A DNA stretch of 43,010 nucleotides from positions 1 to 43,010 of the forward strand of contig JAGTQG010000007.1 of the NCBI GenBank assembly GCA_018396875.1, written 5' to 3'. Shown in pieces: positions 33,361 through 41,755 of the stretch. Source of the stretch: Candidatus Bathyarchaeota archaeon (lineage in GTDB: Archaea > Thermoproteota > Bathyarchaeia > Bathyarchaeales > Bathycorpusculaceae). Position 1 is the stretch's first letter. Each line of letters begins with the position of its first letter. Under the pieces are notes generated by a model, which saw only the letters and a list, made by a program, of their open reading frames with translations, made no database searches and was not told the origin of the DNA. The translations under genes and the position numbers were made by a program.

Positions 33361-34476
33361 ATGGTTACGAAGGTTGTCATGCCAAAGCTCAGCTTAACCA
33401 TGAAAACTGGAAGCGTTGGCAAATGGTACAAACGTGAAGGCGAAACCGTTGAAAAGGGCGAGCCAATAGTTGAAATAATTTCGGAAAAAGCCACCTACGA
33501 CTTGGAGGCGCCAGCCTCCGGTGTGCTGCGAAAAATCTTTGTAAAAGAAGGAGAAGAGGCGCCTGTGGACGCTGTAATAGCCATAATTGCTGCGCCAGAC
33601 GAGCAGATTCCAACAGAAGAAGCATTTGCGGCTAAAACTCCTGAAGAAGTTGCCGAAGCCAAAGAACGGGTTTTAGCCTCTCCAGCTGCAAAACGCCTAG
33701 CAAGGGAGTATGGGGTAGACCTCTCGCTTGTTAAGGGCACGGGTCCCGGAGGGCGGATAGTTGAAGACGATGTTAGACGTTTCATTGAAGAGTCAAGGGG
33801 GTTTATGCCAAAAGTTAAGGAGGTTATACCTCTAAGCGGTTATAGGAAGACCACTGCGGAAAAAGTTTCAGCGAGTTTTAGGACTGCTCCCCACAGCACT
33901 GTTTTCATGAATGTTGACTTCACAGAAGCCGCCAAAATTCATGAGACGCTCCAAGTGTCCTACACGGCTATCATCGTGGCGGCTGTTGCGAAGGCTTTAG
34001 CTGAAAATCCAGTTTTAAACTCAACTATTGAGGGAGATAAGATCAAGATTTTCGAAGACATAAACGTTGGAGTGGCGGTAGCGACAGACCACGGTCTAGT
34101 GGTTCCAGTTATCCACAACGCCGACAAGAAATCCCTGAAAGAGATAGACGTGGTCCTCAAAGACTTAACAGAAAAAGCTAGAGAAGGTAGACTGAAAAAA
34201 GAGGAAATAAATGGTGGAACCTTCACAGTTTCAAACTTGGGCATGTTTGACGTGGAATTCTTTACACCTATCATAAACCCGCCAGAAGCTGCCATCTTAG
34301 GCGTTGGAAAAATCTTTGAAAAACCAACGTTATCTGCTGATGGAAAAATAGTTTTCAAGCCTTTCGTAACGCTAAGCCTTTCATACGACCACAGAATAGT
34401 CGACGGAGTTCCAGCCGCCAAGTTCCTTCAAAGCGTTAAACGCCACCTAGAAGCCCCAAGCCCTCTGCAAGGCTAG
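33361..34476 (+). CDS. Dihydrolipoamide acyltransferase (E2)
   Basis: This 371-residue E2 forms the core of the complex. Residues 1-80 are a lipoyl domain; the lipoylated Lys is in ISEKATYDLEAP (family: ETDKA). A linker with Ala/Glu leads to the peripheral-subunit-binding domain (SPAAKRLAREYGVDLSLVKG, then GTGPGGRIVEDDVRRF). The catalytic domain runs from about residue 155, with TFTVSNLGMFDVEFFTPI and the active-site SYDHRIVDGVPAAKFL. E3 (dihydrolipoamide dehydrogenase) is not encoded here. The stop TAG overlaps the minus-strand membrane gene's stop by four bases. Confidence 0.93.
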   Translation: MVTKVVMPKLSLTMKTGSVGKWYKREGETVEKGEPIVEIISEKATYDLEAPASGVLRKIFVKEGEEAPVDAVIAIIAAPDEQIPTEEAFAAKTPEEVAEAKERVLASPAAKRLAREYGVDLSLVKGTGPGGRIVEDDVRRFIEESRGFMPKVKEVIPLSGYRKTTAEKVSASFRTAPHSTVFMNVDFTEAAKIHETLQVSYTAIIVAAVAKALAENPVLNSTIEGDKIKIFEDINVGVAVATDHGLVVPVIHNADKKSLKEIDVVLKDLTEKAREGRLKKEEINGGTFTVSNLGMFDVEFFTPIINPPEAAILGVGKIFEKPTLSADGKIVFKPFVTLSLSYDHRIVDGVPAAKFLQSVKRHLEAPSPLQG

Positions 34477-34907
34477 TCTTTTGGGCTATGTGCCGCAAAT
34501 TCTATTGCTTGCAACAGCCCCTTGGCAATTTCTAGAAGGTTTATCACTATTATCAAGGCAAGCAGCGGCACAAACTCGACGGTGAAAACTAAGTTTTCAA
34601 AACTCACTTTTAAAACTCCGCTGTTTGTTGCGTAGGTTAAATAGGCTATTAGGAAAAAGGCTCGTATGATTTTCAAAATGTACTTGTAGATTGTGCCTTC
34701 AGCCAACGCTATGGCAAAAGTGAAGAAAAGTAAACCCAAAGCTATGACAGAGAAAAGTTTCTGATATTCCGGAAAGCTTGCCAGAAGTGTAGACGTCAAA
34801 AACCATATTATAAGCCAGAAAACCGCATAGGCTGCTGTTATAAGAAAAGCTCTGGCAACTCGAAAACTAAACCTTCGGCGGTCTGGCTTGGGCTCAAGCT
34901 CGCTCAT
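34473..34907 (-). CDS. Hypothetical four-helix membrane protein
   Basis: The third gene of a minus-strand cluster encodes a 144-residue protein with about four membrane helices (FLITAAYAVFWLIIWFLTST, LFSVIALGLLFFTFAIAL, then two more). It has a basic N-terminal tail and no extramembrane domain. I start at ATG 34907, which overlaps the preceding stop in ATGA; the frame extends back to 34919. No family is recalled. It is probably a partner of the two upstream genes, judging by the coupling. Its stop shares bases with the E2 stop from the opposite strand. Confidence 0.7.
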   Translation of the reverse strand: MSELEPKPDRRRFSFRVARAFLITAAYAVFWLIIWFLTSTLLASFPEYQKLFSVIALGLLFFTFAIALAEGTIYKYILKIIRAFFLIAYLTYATNSGVLKVSFENLVFTVEFVPLLALIIVINLLEIAKGLLQAIEFAAHSPKD

Positions 34908-35686
34908 GGCAAAATCCACTCCGTTTCGAGAACATGCAAGTCAGCAAAAAACATACGGATTAAGACTCTGTTGGTAACTCCTAAAGGATCAACAGCCACA
35001 TCAACAGTTTCTTGGAAAAACTCCCCAGACGGGACGTCTAAATACAGCGATGTTTTGCCAATCTCATAATTGCTAGAATTGTACAATCTAATTTCAAAGG
35101 GGCCACTAAGAGGAAAGAAGGCGTGGTTGTTGAAACTTATAGAAAACGAGAAAGTGTGAGTTGCGCCGTCATAGGCTAAAATATAAGTTAGATTGTGGAA
35201 GGGGGCTCCCCAGCGCGTGGAAAAATTTTGGGCTACATTGAAGGCTATTGCGTAAGCTACTCTGAAATGTAGCGCTGCGTTCACATTTAAATTAGCATCC
35301 TCCGTTAATAGCGTACAGTCTTTTTGGAAAATTTCCATCAAGCTTGCGGTTAAAATGCAACTCGTGTTGACCATTTGTCCAGCCGGTATGTTAGGTAGAT
35401 CCCTATACAATGTCACAATGGTTTTGTCCGCTTTCCCTATTCTAATTTTTACGCCTGCTTCTGAAATGTCGTAAAAGCCTGTGTTGTTTACGTATATGGG
35501 CATACTTATGGAAATGTTTCCATTTGACAACATGAATGTTGGTTCTTGAATACCTAAGTTTCTTCCTTCAGCAAGCTTCATCAAAGAGAAAGCCACAGAG
35601 ACTGGCAATGCTAGGGTGAAAATCCAAAGAAGGATTATCGTCCATCCAAGGGCCTTAATAGTTAACCGCAAGACTTGCCACCGCAA
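34904..35686 (-). CDS. Hypothetical membrane-anchored extracellular protein
   Basis: The 260-residue product has one N-terminal membrane helix (ALGWTIILLWIFTLALPVSV) and then about 225 residues outside. The outside part is beta-rich with alternating polar and hydrophobic residues and several Asn-X-Ser/Thr sites, which fits a glycosylated extracellular protein. Two similar stretches (NGNISISMPIYVNNTGFYDI, and HTFSFSISFNNHAFFPLSG) suggest two related beta-sandwich units of the LEA14/WHy kind, though this is a visual impression. It lies nine bases after the first gene of the cluster. Function unknown. Confidence 0.68.
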   Translation of the reverse strand: MRWQVLRLTIKALGWTIILLWIFTLALPVSVAFSLMKLAEGRNLGIQEPTFMLSNGNISISMPIYVNNTGFYDISEAGVKIRIGKADKTIVTLYRDLPNIPAGQMVNTSCILTASLMEIFQKDCTLLTEDANLNVNAALHFRVAYAIAFNVAQNFSTRWGAPFHNLTYILAYDGATHTFSFSISFNNHAFFPLSGPFEIRLYNSSNYEIGKTSLYLDVPSGEFFQETVDVAVDPLGVTNRVLIRMFFADLHVLETEWILP

Positions 35687-35694
35687 AAGTCGTT

Positions 35695-36006
35695 TTAGGC
35701 TTTTTCTGGTTTTTCTTCAGGCTTTGGCGTCTGTGCCACTGCCGGCTTAGCCTCTTTGTAAAGTTGTATTCCTCTCATGGTTACAATGGAGCCCGTCCAA
35801 CCCATAACTCCGAGAAACATTATCTTTATGACCGCTTCAGCTATTGGTCCAAGAATCTCTCCTAAAGCTCTTGAAAGGTCCATGTTTGTAGGAATGCTTA
35901 GAACCGCTGTTAGCATGAGGAAAGCCATAACAAACGTGAAAACCAGCAGAAGCAAACCCGCCACTATTAGGATGTATGCCACCAGCTCAGCTCTTTCAAT
36001 TTTCAT
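35695..36006 (-). CDS. Hypothetical two-helix membrane protein
   Basis: This first gene of the cluster encodes about 103 residues with two membrane helices (VAYILIVAGLLLLVFTFVMA and AVIKIMFLGVMGWTGSIV), a short outside loop and a Pro/Glu/Lys-rich cytoplasmic tail. I start at ATG 36006, because GGTGTTAGG precedes it and the TATA box at 36043-36052 overlaps the longer frame (to 36063), which would place the promoter inside the coding region. No family is recalled. Confidence 0.65.
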   Translation of the reverse strand: MKIERAELVAYILIVAGLLLLVFTFVMAFLMLTAVLSIPTNMDLSRALGEILGPIAEAVIKIMFLGVMGWTGSIVTMRGIQLYKEAKPAVAQTPKPEEKPEKA

Positions 36007-36040
36007 TCCTAACACCTTTTGTGGCTCAATTTTCTGTAAA

Positions 36041-36058
36041 GTTGTATAAAAGCTATAT
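36041..36058. promoter_or_regulatory. Shared divergent TATA region
   Basis: The minus strand carries CTTTTATACAAC, about 40 bases before the membrane cluster. The plus strand carries GTATAAAAGC and CTATATGCC, about 35-45 bases before the first alcohol dehydrogenase. The elements overlap, so the two transcription units may compete or be co-regulated. Confidence 0.5.
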
Positions 36059-36089
36059 GCCAACGAGTGAAAAGAAAGGGTGAGTTAAA

Positions 36090-37118
36090 ATGAAAGCCGC
36101 CATTTACTATAATCAAGGGGACATAAGGGTTGAGGAAGTCCCAACTCCAGAAGTGGGACGAGACGAAGTTCTGGTGGAAATGAAGGCATGCGGCATATGC
36201 GGTTCAGACTTAATGGACTGGTACCTAAAAAATCGTGCACCCCTTGTTCTGGGACACGAACCATCCGGCGTAATTGTCGAGAAAGGCGAAGATGTTGAAG
36301 GCTTCGATGTTGGCGACAGAGTTTTCGTCCACCATCATGTGGCTTGCTTAAAATGCCACTACTGCCAGCGGGGAGACTTCACCCTATGCGAGCAATTCCA
36401 CAGAACACGCATAGTTCCAGGCGGGTTTGCGGAGTACTTTAAGGTTCCAGCTCCAAACCTAAAGTTAGACACTCTTAAAATTCCAGAAAACCTTTCCTTT
36501 GAAGAAGCAACCCTCATAGAACCCGTTGGATGTTGCATAAGAGCCCTTAAAAAATGTGGAATCCGCGGCGGCGATGTTGTAGCAATCATAGGCGCTGGAG
36601 CAACGGGCATAATCCACACAGCTTTGTCAAAAATTTTTGGTGCAGAAAAAGTTATTGTAAGCGATCTTGTTGAGCACCGCCTTGAATATGCTGAAAAATT
36701 CGGCGCAGATGTTGTCGTTAATCCACGGAAAACAAGCCTCGCCAACGTGATTATGGCTGAAACCAGCGGGAGAGGAGCAGACCTAGCTATTGTAACAGCG
36801 CCGAACATAGAAGCCTACAAAGCTGGAATCAGCGCACTTCGTAAGGGCGGAAAACTTTGTGTTTTTGCGCCTACAAATCCCGGAGAATTTCTGGAATTAA
36901 GCCCAAAACAGCTTTTTTTCAACGAAATACAAATAGTTCCATCATACTCGACATCACACATTGAAACCAGAGAGGCGCTGGAACTGATAAGAACTGGAAA
37001 GCTGAGAGCTAAGGACCTTATAACTCACCGTTTCGCCTTAAAAGAGGTTGCCAAAGCCTTTAAGACAGCCCTTGAAGATAAGAGGAGCCTAAAAGTTGTT
37101 GTGCTGGGTAAGGTGTGA
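36090..37118 (+). CDS. Zinc-dependent alcohol/polyol dehydrogenase (MDR)
   Basis: A 342-residue medium-chain dehydrogenase/reductase. The catalytic zinc site is in ACGICGSDLMDWY (Cys) and GHEPSG (His/Glu); the structural zinc has four cysteines in CLKCHYCQRGDFTLC. The nucleotide-binding loop is IIGAGATGIIH, and the acidic residue at the end of the second strand (VSDLVEHR) suggests NAD rather than NADP. It is nearest to sorbitol, threonine or butanediol dehydrogenases; the substrate cannot be fixed. GGGTGAG lies upstream of the ATG. The next gene follows after three bases and encodes a paralogue. Confidence 0.88.
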   Translation: MKAAIYYNQGDIRVEEVPTPEVGRDEVLVEMKACGICGSDLMDWYLKNRAPLVLGHEPSGVIVEKGEDVEGFDVGDRVFVHHHVACLKCHYCQRGDFTLCEQFHRTRIVPGGFAEYFKVPAPNLKLDTLKIPENLSFEEATLIEPVGCCIRALKKCGIRGGDVVAIIGAGATGIIHTALSKIFGAEKVIVSDLVEHRLEYAEKFGADVVVNPRKTSLANVIMAETSGRGADLAIVTAPNIEAYKAGISALRKGGKLCVFAPTNPGEFLELSPKQLFFNEIQIVPSYSTSHIETREALELIRTGKLRAKDLITHRFALKEVAKAFKTALEDKRSLKVVVLGKV

Positions 37119-37121
37119 TTT

Positions 37122-38150
37122 ATGAAGGCGGCAATGCTTTACGGCATAAAAGACCTACGAGTGGAGGATGTTGACACACCAAAAGTCGGAGCAGGTGAGG
37201 TTCTTGTAAAAGTTAAGGCCGCTACGACATGTGGCACGGACCTAAAGATTTTCCAGAGGGGCTATGTTGAACGGGTGATTAAGCTTCCAACGGTTTTCGG
37301 GCATGAGTGGGCAGGCGACGTGGTTGAAGTCGGCGAAGGCTCAGACTGGCCTAGGAAAGGCATGCGGGTGCGCGCTGGCAACAGTGCTCCATGTTTGCGG
37401 TGTTTTATGTGCCAGAAGGGCAAATACAATCTTTGCGAGAACATGATTTGGCTTTGGGGAGCCTACGCCGAATACATAAAAGTTCCAGCCCACATGGTTC
37501 GCGTGAACATGCAGGAGATTCCATCTCACATATCCTACGAGGAAGCAGCAATTACAGAACCTTTAGCATGCGTTCTTCATGGAATCGAGGAGGTTGGAGT
37601 TAAACTAGGCGACTCCATAGCCATAATAGGTGCAGGCCCAATAGGACTTCTTCACCTTTTAACAACAAAGAAAATGGGTGCTGAGAAAACCATAATGATA
37701 GACCTTGTTGAGGAAAGACTGGACTTTGCAAAGAAGCTCGGAGCTGACGAAACCATAAATGCTGCAAAGGAAAACGTCGAAGAAAGAGTCAAGCAGCTAA
37801 CAGGCGGATACGGCGCAGATGTTGTCATAGAGGCTATTGGGCGGCCGGAAACTTGGGAGCAAGCCTTAAAACTTGTGCGGAAAGGAGGGAAAGTCTTAGA
37901 GTTTGGCGGCTGCCCACCGGGAATCGAAATACGTGTCAACACGGAGCTTCTACATTATAATGAAACTACGGTGCTTGGCACTTTTCATGCAACGCCCTTG
38001 CATTTTAGGAAAGCTCTAAACCTCATAGCTTCAAAAACAGTAAACGTAGCTCCGTTGATAACTCGGAAAATGCCCCTCGAAAAAATTGAGGAGGCCTTCG
38101 AAATCCTAGCGACCTCAAAAAGTGAAATTAAAATAGCAATACAACCCTAA
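37122..38150 (+). CDS. Second zinc-dependent alcohol/polyol dehydrogenase (MDR)
   Basis: Also 342 residues and a paralogue of the preceding dehydrogenase, but clearly diverged. The catalytic zinc Cys is in TTCGTDLKIF, followed by VFGHEWAG, the structural zinc cysteines in CLRCFMCQKGKYNLC, and the nucleotide loop IIGAGPIGLLH with Asp in IDLVEERL indicating NAD. It starts with ATG 37122, with GGTG close upstream. Tandem, equal-length paralogues suggest different substrates or a heteromeric enzyme. A link to the oxidation of butanediol or similar alcohols feeding the E1-E2 complex upstream is a context-based inference only. Confidence 0.88.
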   Translation: MKAAMLYGIKDLRVEDVDTPKVGAGEVLVKVKAATTCGTDLKIFQRGYVERVIKLPTVFGHEWAGDVVEVGEGSDWPRKGMRVRAGNSAPCLRCFMCQKGKYNLCENMIWLWGAYAEYIKVPAHMVRVNMQEIPSHISYEEAAITEPLACVLHGIEEVGVKLGDSIAIIGAGPIGLLHLLTTKKMGAEKTIMIDLVEERLDFAKKLGADETINAAKENVEERVKQLTGGYGADVVIEAIGRPETWEQALKLVRKGGKVLEFGGCPPGIEIRVNTELLHYNETTVLGTFHATPLHFRKALNLIASKTVNVAPLITRKMPLEKIEEAFEILATSKSEIKIAIQP

Positions 38151-38151
38151 T

Positions 38152-38580
38152 ATGCCTTGTAACCGACGCGGCGAACACGTCATGGTCGAAGCAGACGGCT
38201 ACATTTTAAGGATAGCCAAAAAAGAATGGATCGAAAAAGTTTTCGGTTCAGCCATGTATTACACGAGTTCCCCAAGAAAATGGCAGAAAGGCCAAACCGT
38301 CATGTTTTTAGCTAAAACAGAGTTTGGCGATGCGTTCATTGGTTACGGCGTGATAGAAAACATTTACCTGAAAGAGGAGCTTACCGAAGAAGAGCATATG
38401 GAATGCGAAACTTGGGGTTGGCGAAAAGCTTTAGAGTTCAGGTATATTGTAAGGTTTGACAAGCCCCTACCTTTAAAGGAGACGTTCTTGAAGGATTTAA
38501 GGCTTCGCGGGAAATACCTTCACGGATTATCCCTCAAAGCGGAGCAGTTAAATGCGTTGATAAGTCAGGCTGAAGGTTAA
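38152..38580 (+). CDS. Hypothetical protein, PUA/EVE-like pattern
   Basis: The 142-residue product follows the second dehydrogenase after one base. It has a beta-rich middle with SSPRKWQKGQTVMFLAKTEF, GYGVIENIYL and EFRYIVRFDKPLPLKE, a sequence of strands and aromatic residues reminiscent of PUA-like or EVE-like RNA/modified-base binding domains. I cannot assign a family. The ATG at 38152 is close-coupled; ATG 38182 is an alternative start. No membrane segment is present. Its job may be unrelated to the dehydrogenases. Confidence 0.6.
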   Translation: MPCNRRGEHVMVEADGYILRIAKKEWIEKVFGSAMYYTSSPRKWQKGQTVMFLAKTEFGDAFIGYGVIENIYLKEELTEEEHMECETWGWRKALEFRYIVRFDKPLPLKETFLKDLRLRGKYLHGLSLKAEQLNALISQAEG

Positions 38581-38593
38581 ACGCTTAATGCCT

Positions 38594-39223
38594 TCACCAA
38601 AAAGGTTGTATATAATCTCTAACCCTAAACTTGACGCCCATTTTTCTGGTTATTTCCTCCACCGCTTGAATGTCAACCTCTGGAATTCTTACAGCCGTCA
38701 CTTCAACTTCTAAAAGCTCTTTGGCTTTTTCAATGAACTCTAATACGCTTTCAAAAGCGTTTTCGAAGGTTGGCCTGCAGACTTGGTTGTAGGTTTCCTT
38801 GTTGTGGGCGTTTAGGCTAACGCTTACCTTGTCCATGCCCGCCGTCTTCAATTCCTTCACTACTTCCCGCCCCTTGTTAAGCAGGAAAGCTTGACCGTTA
38901 GTGTCCACCCTTAAAGTCACGATTTTCCCGTAATGTCTCTTTATCCACCTGCATACTTCTAACATGCAGTCCAGTCTTTCGAAGGGTTCTCCGAACCCGC
39001 AAAAGACTATTTCCCTCCAATTCCTCTTGTTTATAACACCCTCAATTTCCGCTATAATCTCGGCAGTGGATGGTTCTCTTTCAAGTTTTAGGTTAAAGCT
39101 TCCGACGCCCTCTTTGAAGTTCCGTAGGCAAAAATAACAGTTATTTGGACAGTTATTGGTTATGTTTATGTAAAGGTTTTCTCCAAGCCAGTAAACCACG
39201 CTAGGTTTCTTTTTGTGAGCCAT
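38594..39223 (-). CDS. Radical SAM protein (TatD-associated type)
   Basis: This 209-residue protein has the radical SAM iron-sulphur motif CPNNCYFCLR (CxxxCxxC) near the N-terminus, following LGENLYINITNN. Further family features are IVFCGFGEPFERLDCML (the GGE-like SAM motif), TLRVDTNGQAFLLNKG and KVSVSLNAHNKETYNQVCRP. It resembles the compact archaeal and bacterial family annotated as TatD-linked radical SAM protein. The reaction is unknown. I start at ATG 39223 with AAGGGA upstream; the frame reaches 39241. It is divergent from pyrG. Confidence 0.85.
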   Translation of the reverse strand: MAHKKKPSVVYWLGENLYINITNNCPNNCYFCLRNFKEGVGSFNLKLEREPSTAEIIAEIEGVINKRNWREIVFCGFGEPFERLDCMLEVCRWIKRHYGKIVTLRVDTNGQAFLLNKGREVVKELKTAGMDKVSVSLNAHNKETYNQVCRPTFENAFESVLEFIEKAKELLEVEVTAVRIPEVDIQAVEEITRKMGVKFRVRDYIQPFW

Positions 39224-39326
39224 TTTATCCCTTAACTCCATTCACGACCCGTTTCAACAGAAACTTAGAACTTTTTGAATTTAGCTTTTGAGTTACGCGC
39301 GAATGGCCTTCATGAACTGTTGGAAT

Positions 39327-39337
39327 AAGTTTAAATG
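39327..39337 (+). promoter_or_regulatory. TATA-like element for pyrG
   Basis: AAGTTTAAATG lies about 45 bases before the pyrG ATG at 39379; a leader with GGGGGA just ahead of the start would follow. Confidence 0.45.
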
Positions 39338-39378
39338 CTGAACGCTTCTAGGTTCTGTTATTAAAACGGGGGAAGCTT

Positions 39379-41010
39379 ATGGTAAAGTACATTTTCGTTA
39401 CAGGCGGTGTTTTAAGCTCTGTAGGTAAGGGCATTGTAACCTCTTCTATTGGGAAGATGCTTCAAGCAAGGGGCTTCAAGGTTACAGCCATAAAAATAGA
39501 TCCCTACGTGAATGTGGACGCGGGCACCATGAACCCCTACATGCACGGTGAAGTTTATGTGACGGAAGACGGCGGTGAAACGGATTTAGATCTTGGATGG
39601 TATGAACGTTTTCTCGATTTGAACCTAGGGAAAAACAACAACATTACAACGGGAATTATTTACAAAGCCGTCATCGAAAAGGAGCGTCGCGGAGATTTTT
39701 TGGGAAGATGTGTGCAAATAGTTCCCCACGTAACCAACGAGATTAAAAGTCGAATAAGAAACGTGGCTGCGGATTCAAACGTTGACATTGTTTTAACAGA
39801 GGTAGGTGGCACTGTTGGCGACATTGAAGGCTTACCTTTTCTTGAAGCCATACGTCAAATGCGTTTGGAAGAAGGATACGAGAACACATTGTATGTGCAT
39901 GTAGCCCTCGTCCCAATTTTGGACGTAACAAAGGAAATGAAAACAAAACCCTTGCAACATAGCGTGAACGAGTTGCGCCGCATAGGTATTCAGCCGGACA
40001 TCATTGTTGCGAGATGTTCACAAATGATAGACTCTGAAGCTTTACGGAAAATAGCCCTATTCGGAACAATACCAGAAAATGCAGTTTTCTGCTCCTACAA
40101 TGTTGAGTCAATTTACCAAGTTCCACTTATCCTAGACGCACAAGGAATGGGTGACTTCGTCTGCAAGAGACTTGGACTTCCAGAACGTAAGCCTAACTAT
40201 GACGACTGGAAAAGTTTTGTTGACGCCATACTCAATCCTGAACATGAAGTACGCATAGCGTTGGTTGGAAAATATGCTGGTTTAGTGGACAGCTATGTAA
40301 GCATGAACGAAGCGTTACGCCACGCCGGAGCGGCATGCAAAACAAAAGTGCACATACACTATATTGAAGCCGAAACCTTTGAGAAAAGCCCAAACAAAGT
40401 TGAAATGTTAAGAGATTTCGATGGAATCTTTGTGCCCTACGGCTTCGGCTCTAGAGGAGCTGAAGGAAAAATTGCAGCCATAAAATTTGCAAGAGAAAAC
40501 AACATACCGTTTTTGGGAATCTGCTTTGGCTTTCAGTTGGCTGTGGTTGAATTCGCACGCAATGTGTGCGGCTTAAAAGACGCAAACAGCACCGAGATAA
40601 ACCCTAACACACCACACCCAGTAGTCGACCTAATGCCCGAACAAAGGGGTGTAGAACTTAAAGGCGCCACAATGCGGTTAGGCGCCCACAAAGTAATTAT
40701 AAAGCCAGGCACGTTGGCGTACAAACTTTACCAAAGCGAGGAAATCATTGAGCGCCACCGCCACAGATTCGAAGTAAACATGGTTTATATGGAAAAACTC
40801 GAGAAGGGGGGCTTAGTATTTTCCGGAAGAAGTCCAGACGGCAGAAGAATGGAGATTTTAGAGTTGCCGGACCATTACTTCTTTTTTGCATCTCAGTTTC
40901 ACGGTGAATTTAAGAGCCGCCCCGGAAAACCTGACCCGGAATATTATGGCTTTGTAAAGGCTTGCCTAGACCGCAAACTCGGAAAAGCCAAACCAGAATT
41001 CCAGCCTTAA
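39379..41010 (+). CDS. pyrG: CTP synthase
   Basis: PyrG aminates UTP to CTP with ATP and glutamine-derived ammonia. The 543-residue protein is full length. The synthase half has [60 protein letters not shown] and [19 protein letters not shown]. The glutaminase half has [52 protein letters not shown] with the nucleophile Cys, and HRHRFEVN, and ends with the catalytic His/Glu region [16 protein letters not shown]. The glutaminase nucleophile elbow usually reads GxCLGxQ; here it is CFGFQ. The ATG is preceded by GGGGGA. Confidence 0.97.
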   Translation: MVKYIFVTGGVLSSVGKGIVTSSIGKMLQARGFKVTAIKIDPYVNVDAGTMNPYMHGEVYVTEDGGETDLDLGWYERFLDLNLGKNNNITTGIIYKAVIEKERRGDFLGRCVQIVPHVTNEIKSRIRNVAADSNVDIVLTEVGGTVGDIEGLPFLEAIRQMRLEEGYENTLYVHVALVPILDVTKEMKTKPLQHSVNELRRIGIQPDIIVARCSQMIDSEALRKIALFGTIPENAVFCSYNVESIYQVPLILDAQGMGDFVCKRLGLPERKPNYDDWKSFVDAILNPEHEVRIALVGKYAGLVDSYVSMNEALRHAGAACKTKVHIHYIEAETFEKSPNKVEMLRDFDGIFVPYGFGSRGAEGKIAAIKFARENNIPFLGICFGFQLAVVEFARNVCGLKDANSTEINPNTPHPVVDLMPEQRGVELKGATMRLGAHKVIIKPGTLAYKLYQSEEIIERHRHRFEVNMVYMEKLEKGGLVFSGRSPDGRRMEILELPDHYFFFASQFHGEFKSRPGKPDPEYYGFVKACLDRKLGKAKPEFQP

Positions 41011-41565
41011 CTACAAACCTATTTCCGCAGCTACTTCCTTCAGTGCGCTTAAGGATATTTCAAAAAACTTCTCCCTCGGAATTCCAATCTCTTCGCAGAG
41101 GAGAATTCTATCCCTCTCCGCCCCCCTGGCAAAATCTTTGTCCTTAAACTTTTTCGCCACAGTTTCCACTCTCACTTCCGCCAGTTTCTTAGAAGGCATG
41201 ACAAGGGCGCAAGCCACCAACAGGCCTGAAATGGCGTCGCTGGCAATTAACGCCTTATCCATTCTACTTTTAGGTTCAACGCCAGTATACTTGAAATTAT
41301 GGGCTTTTATCGCTCTTAACAATTCTTCAGGTAATGCTTCTTTGAGGATTTGTTCCGCAACGAGGCTATGCTTCTCCGGCGTGGCCTCCGTCTTCTCATA
41401 GTCTATGTCGTGAACCAAGCCGACTAAACCCCATTTTTCCACGTCTTCTCCAAAATGTCTCGCCAATCCCCGCATTATAGCTTCTACAGCGAGCATGTGA
41501 TAGATAATATTCCTTTTCGAAACATGTTTCCTGACAAGATTAAGGGCTTCTTCCCTCGTCAACAT
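41011..41565 (-). CDS. HD-domain phosphohydrolase
   Basis: This 184-residue protein carries the HD metal-binding pattern: HMLAVEAIM (His), LVGLVHDIDYEKT (HD), HSLVAEQIL (His) and a later Asp in IASDAISG. It is related to the HDIG-type hydrolases that cleave phosphate esters of nucleotides. The gene's stop directly adjoins that of pyrG on the opposite strand. The specific substrate is unknown. The C-terminal helical tail (REKFFEISLSALKEVAAEIG) is conserved in similar archaeal proteins, from memory. Confidence 0.85.
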   Translation of the reverse strand: MLTREEALNLVRKHVSKRNIIYHMLAVEAIMRGLARHFGEDVEKWGLVGLVHDIDYEKTEATPEKHSLVAEQILKEALPEELLRAIKAHNFKYTGVEPKSRMDKALIASDAISGLLVACALVMPSKKLAEVRVETVAKKFKDKDFARGAERDRILLCEEIGIPREKFFEISLSALKEVAAEIGL

Positions 41566-41698
41566 AGTTTACCATCTTATGCCTTATTCCAATTATCTAA
41601 CCATTTAGCCTTTTCGAACACCCTTAGTTCAGCTTTCATGTATATTTGTCTGACGGAGGCATTTGACAATATGAAATGCTATGGACGTGGAGTTAAGC

Positions 41699-41711
41699 AA
41701 AATATATAATC
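41699..41711 (+). promoter_or_regulatory. TATA box for the AglD-like gene
   Basis: AAAATATATAATC, a strong TATA element about 50 bases before the ATG at 41756. The 190-base gap between the HD gene and this one otherwise shows nothing recognisable. Confidence 0.55.
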
Positions 41712-41755
41712 GCCGATGAATTCTCTGAGTCAACATAAGCGAGACGCAAAAGAAC

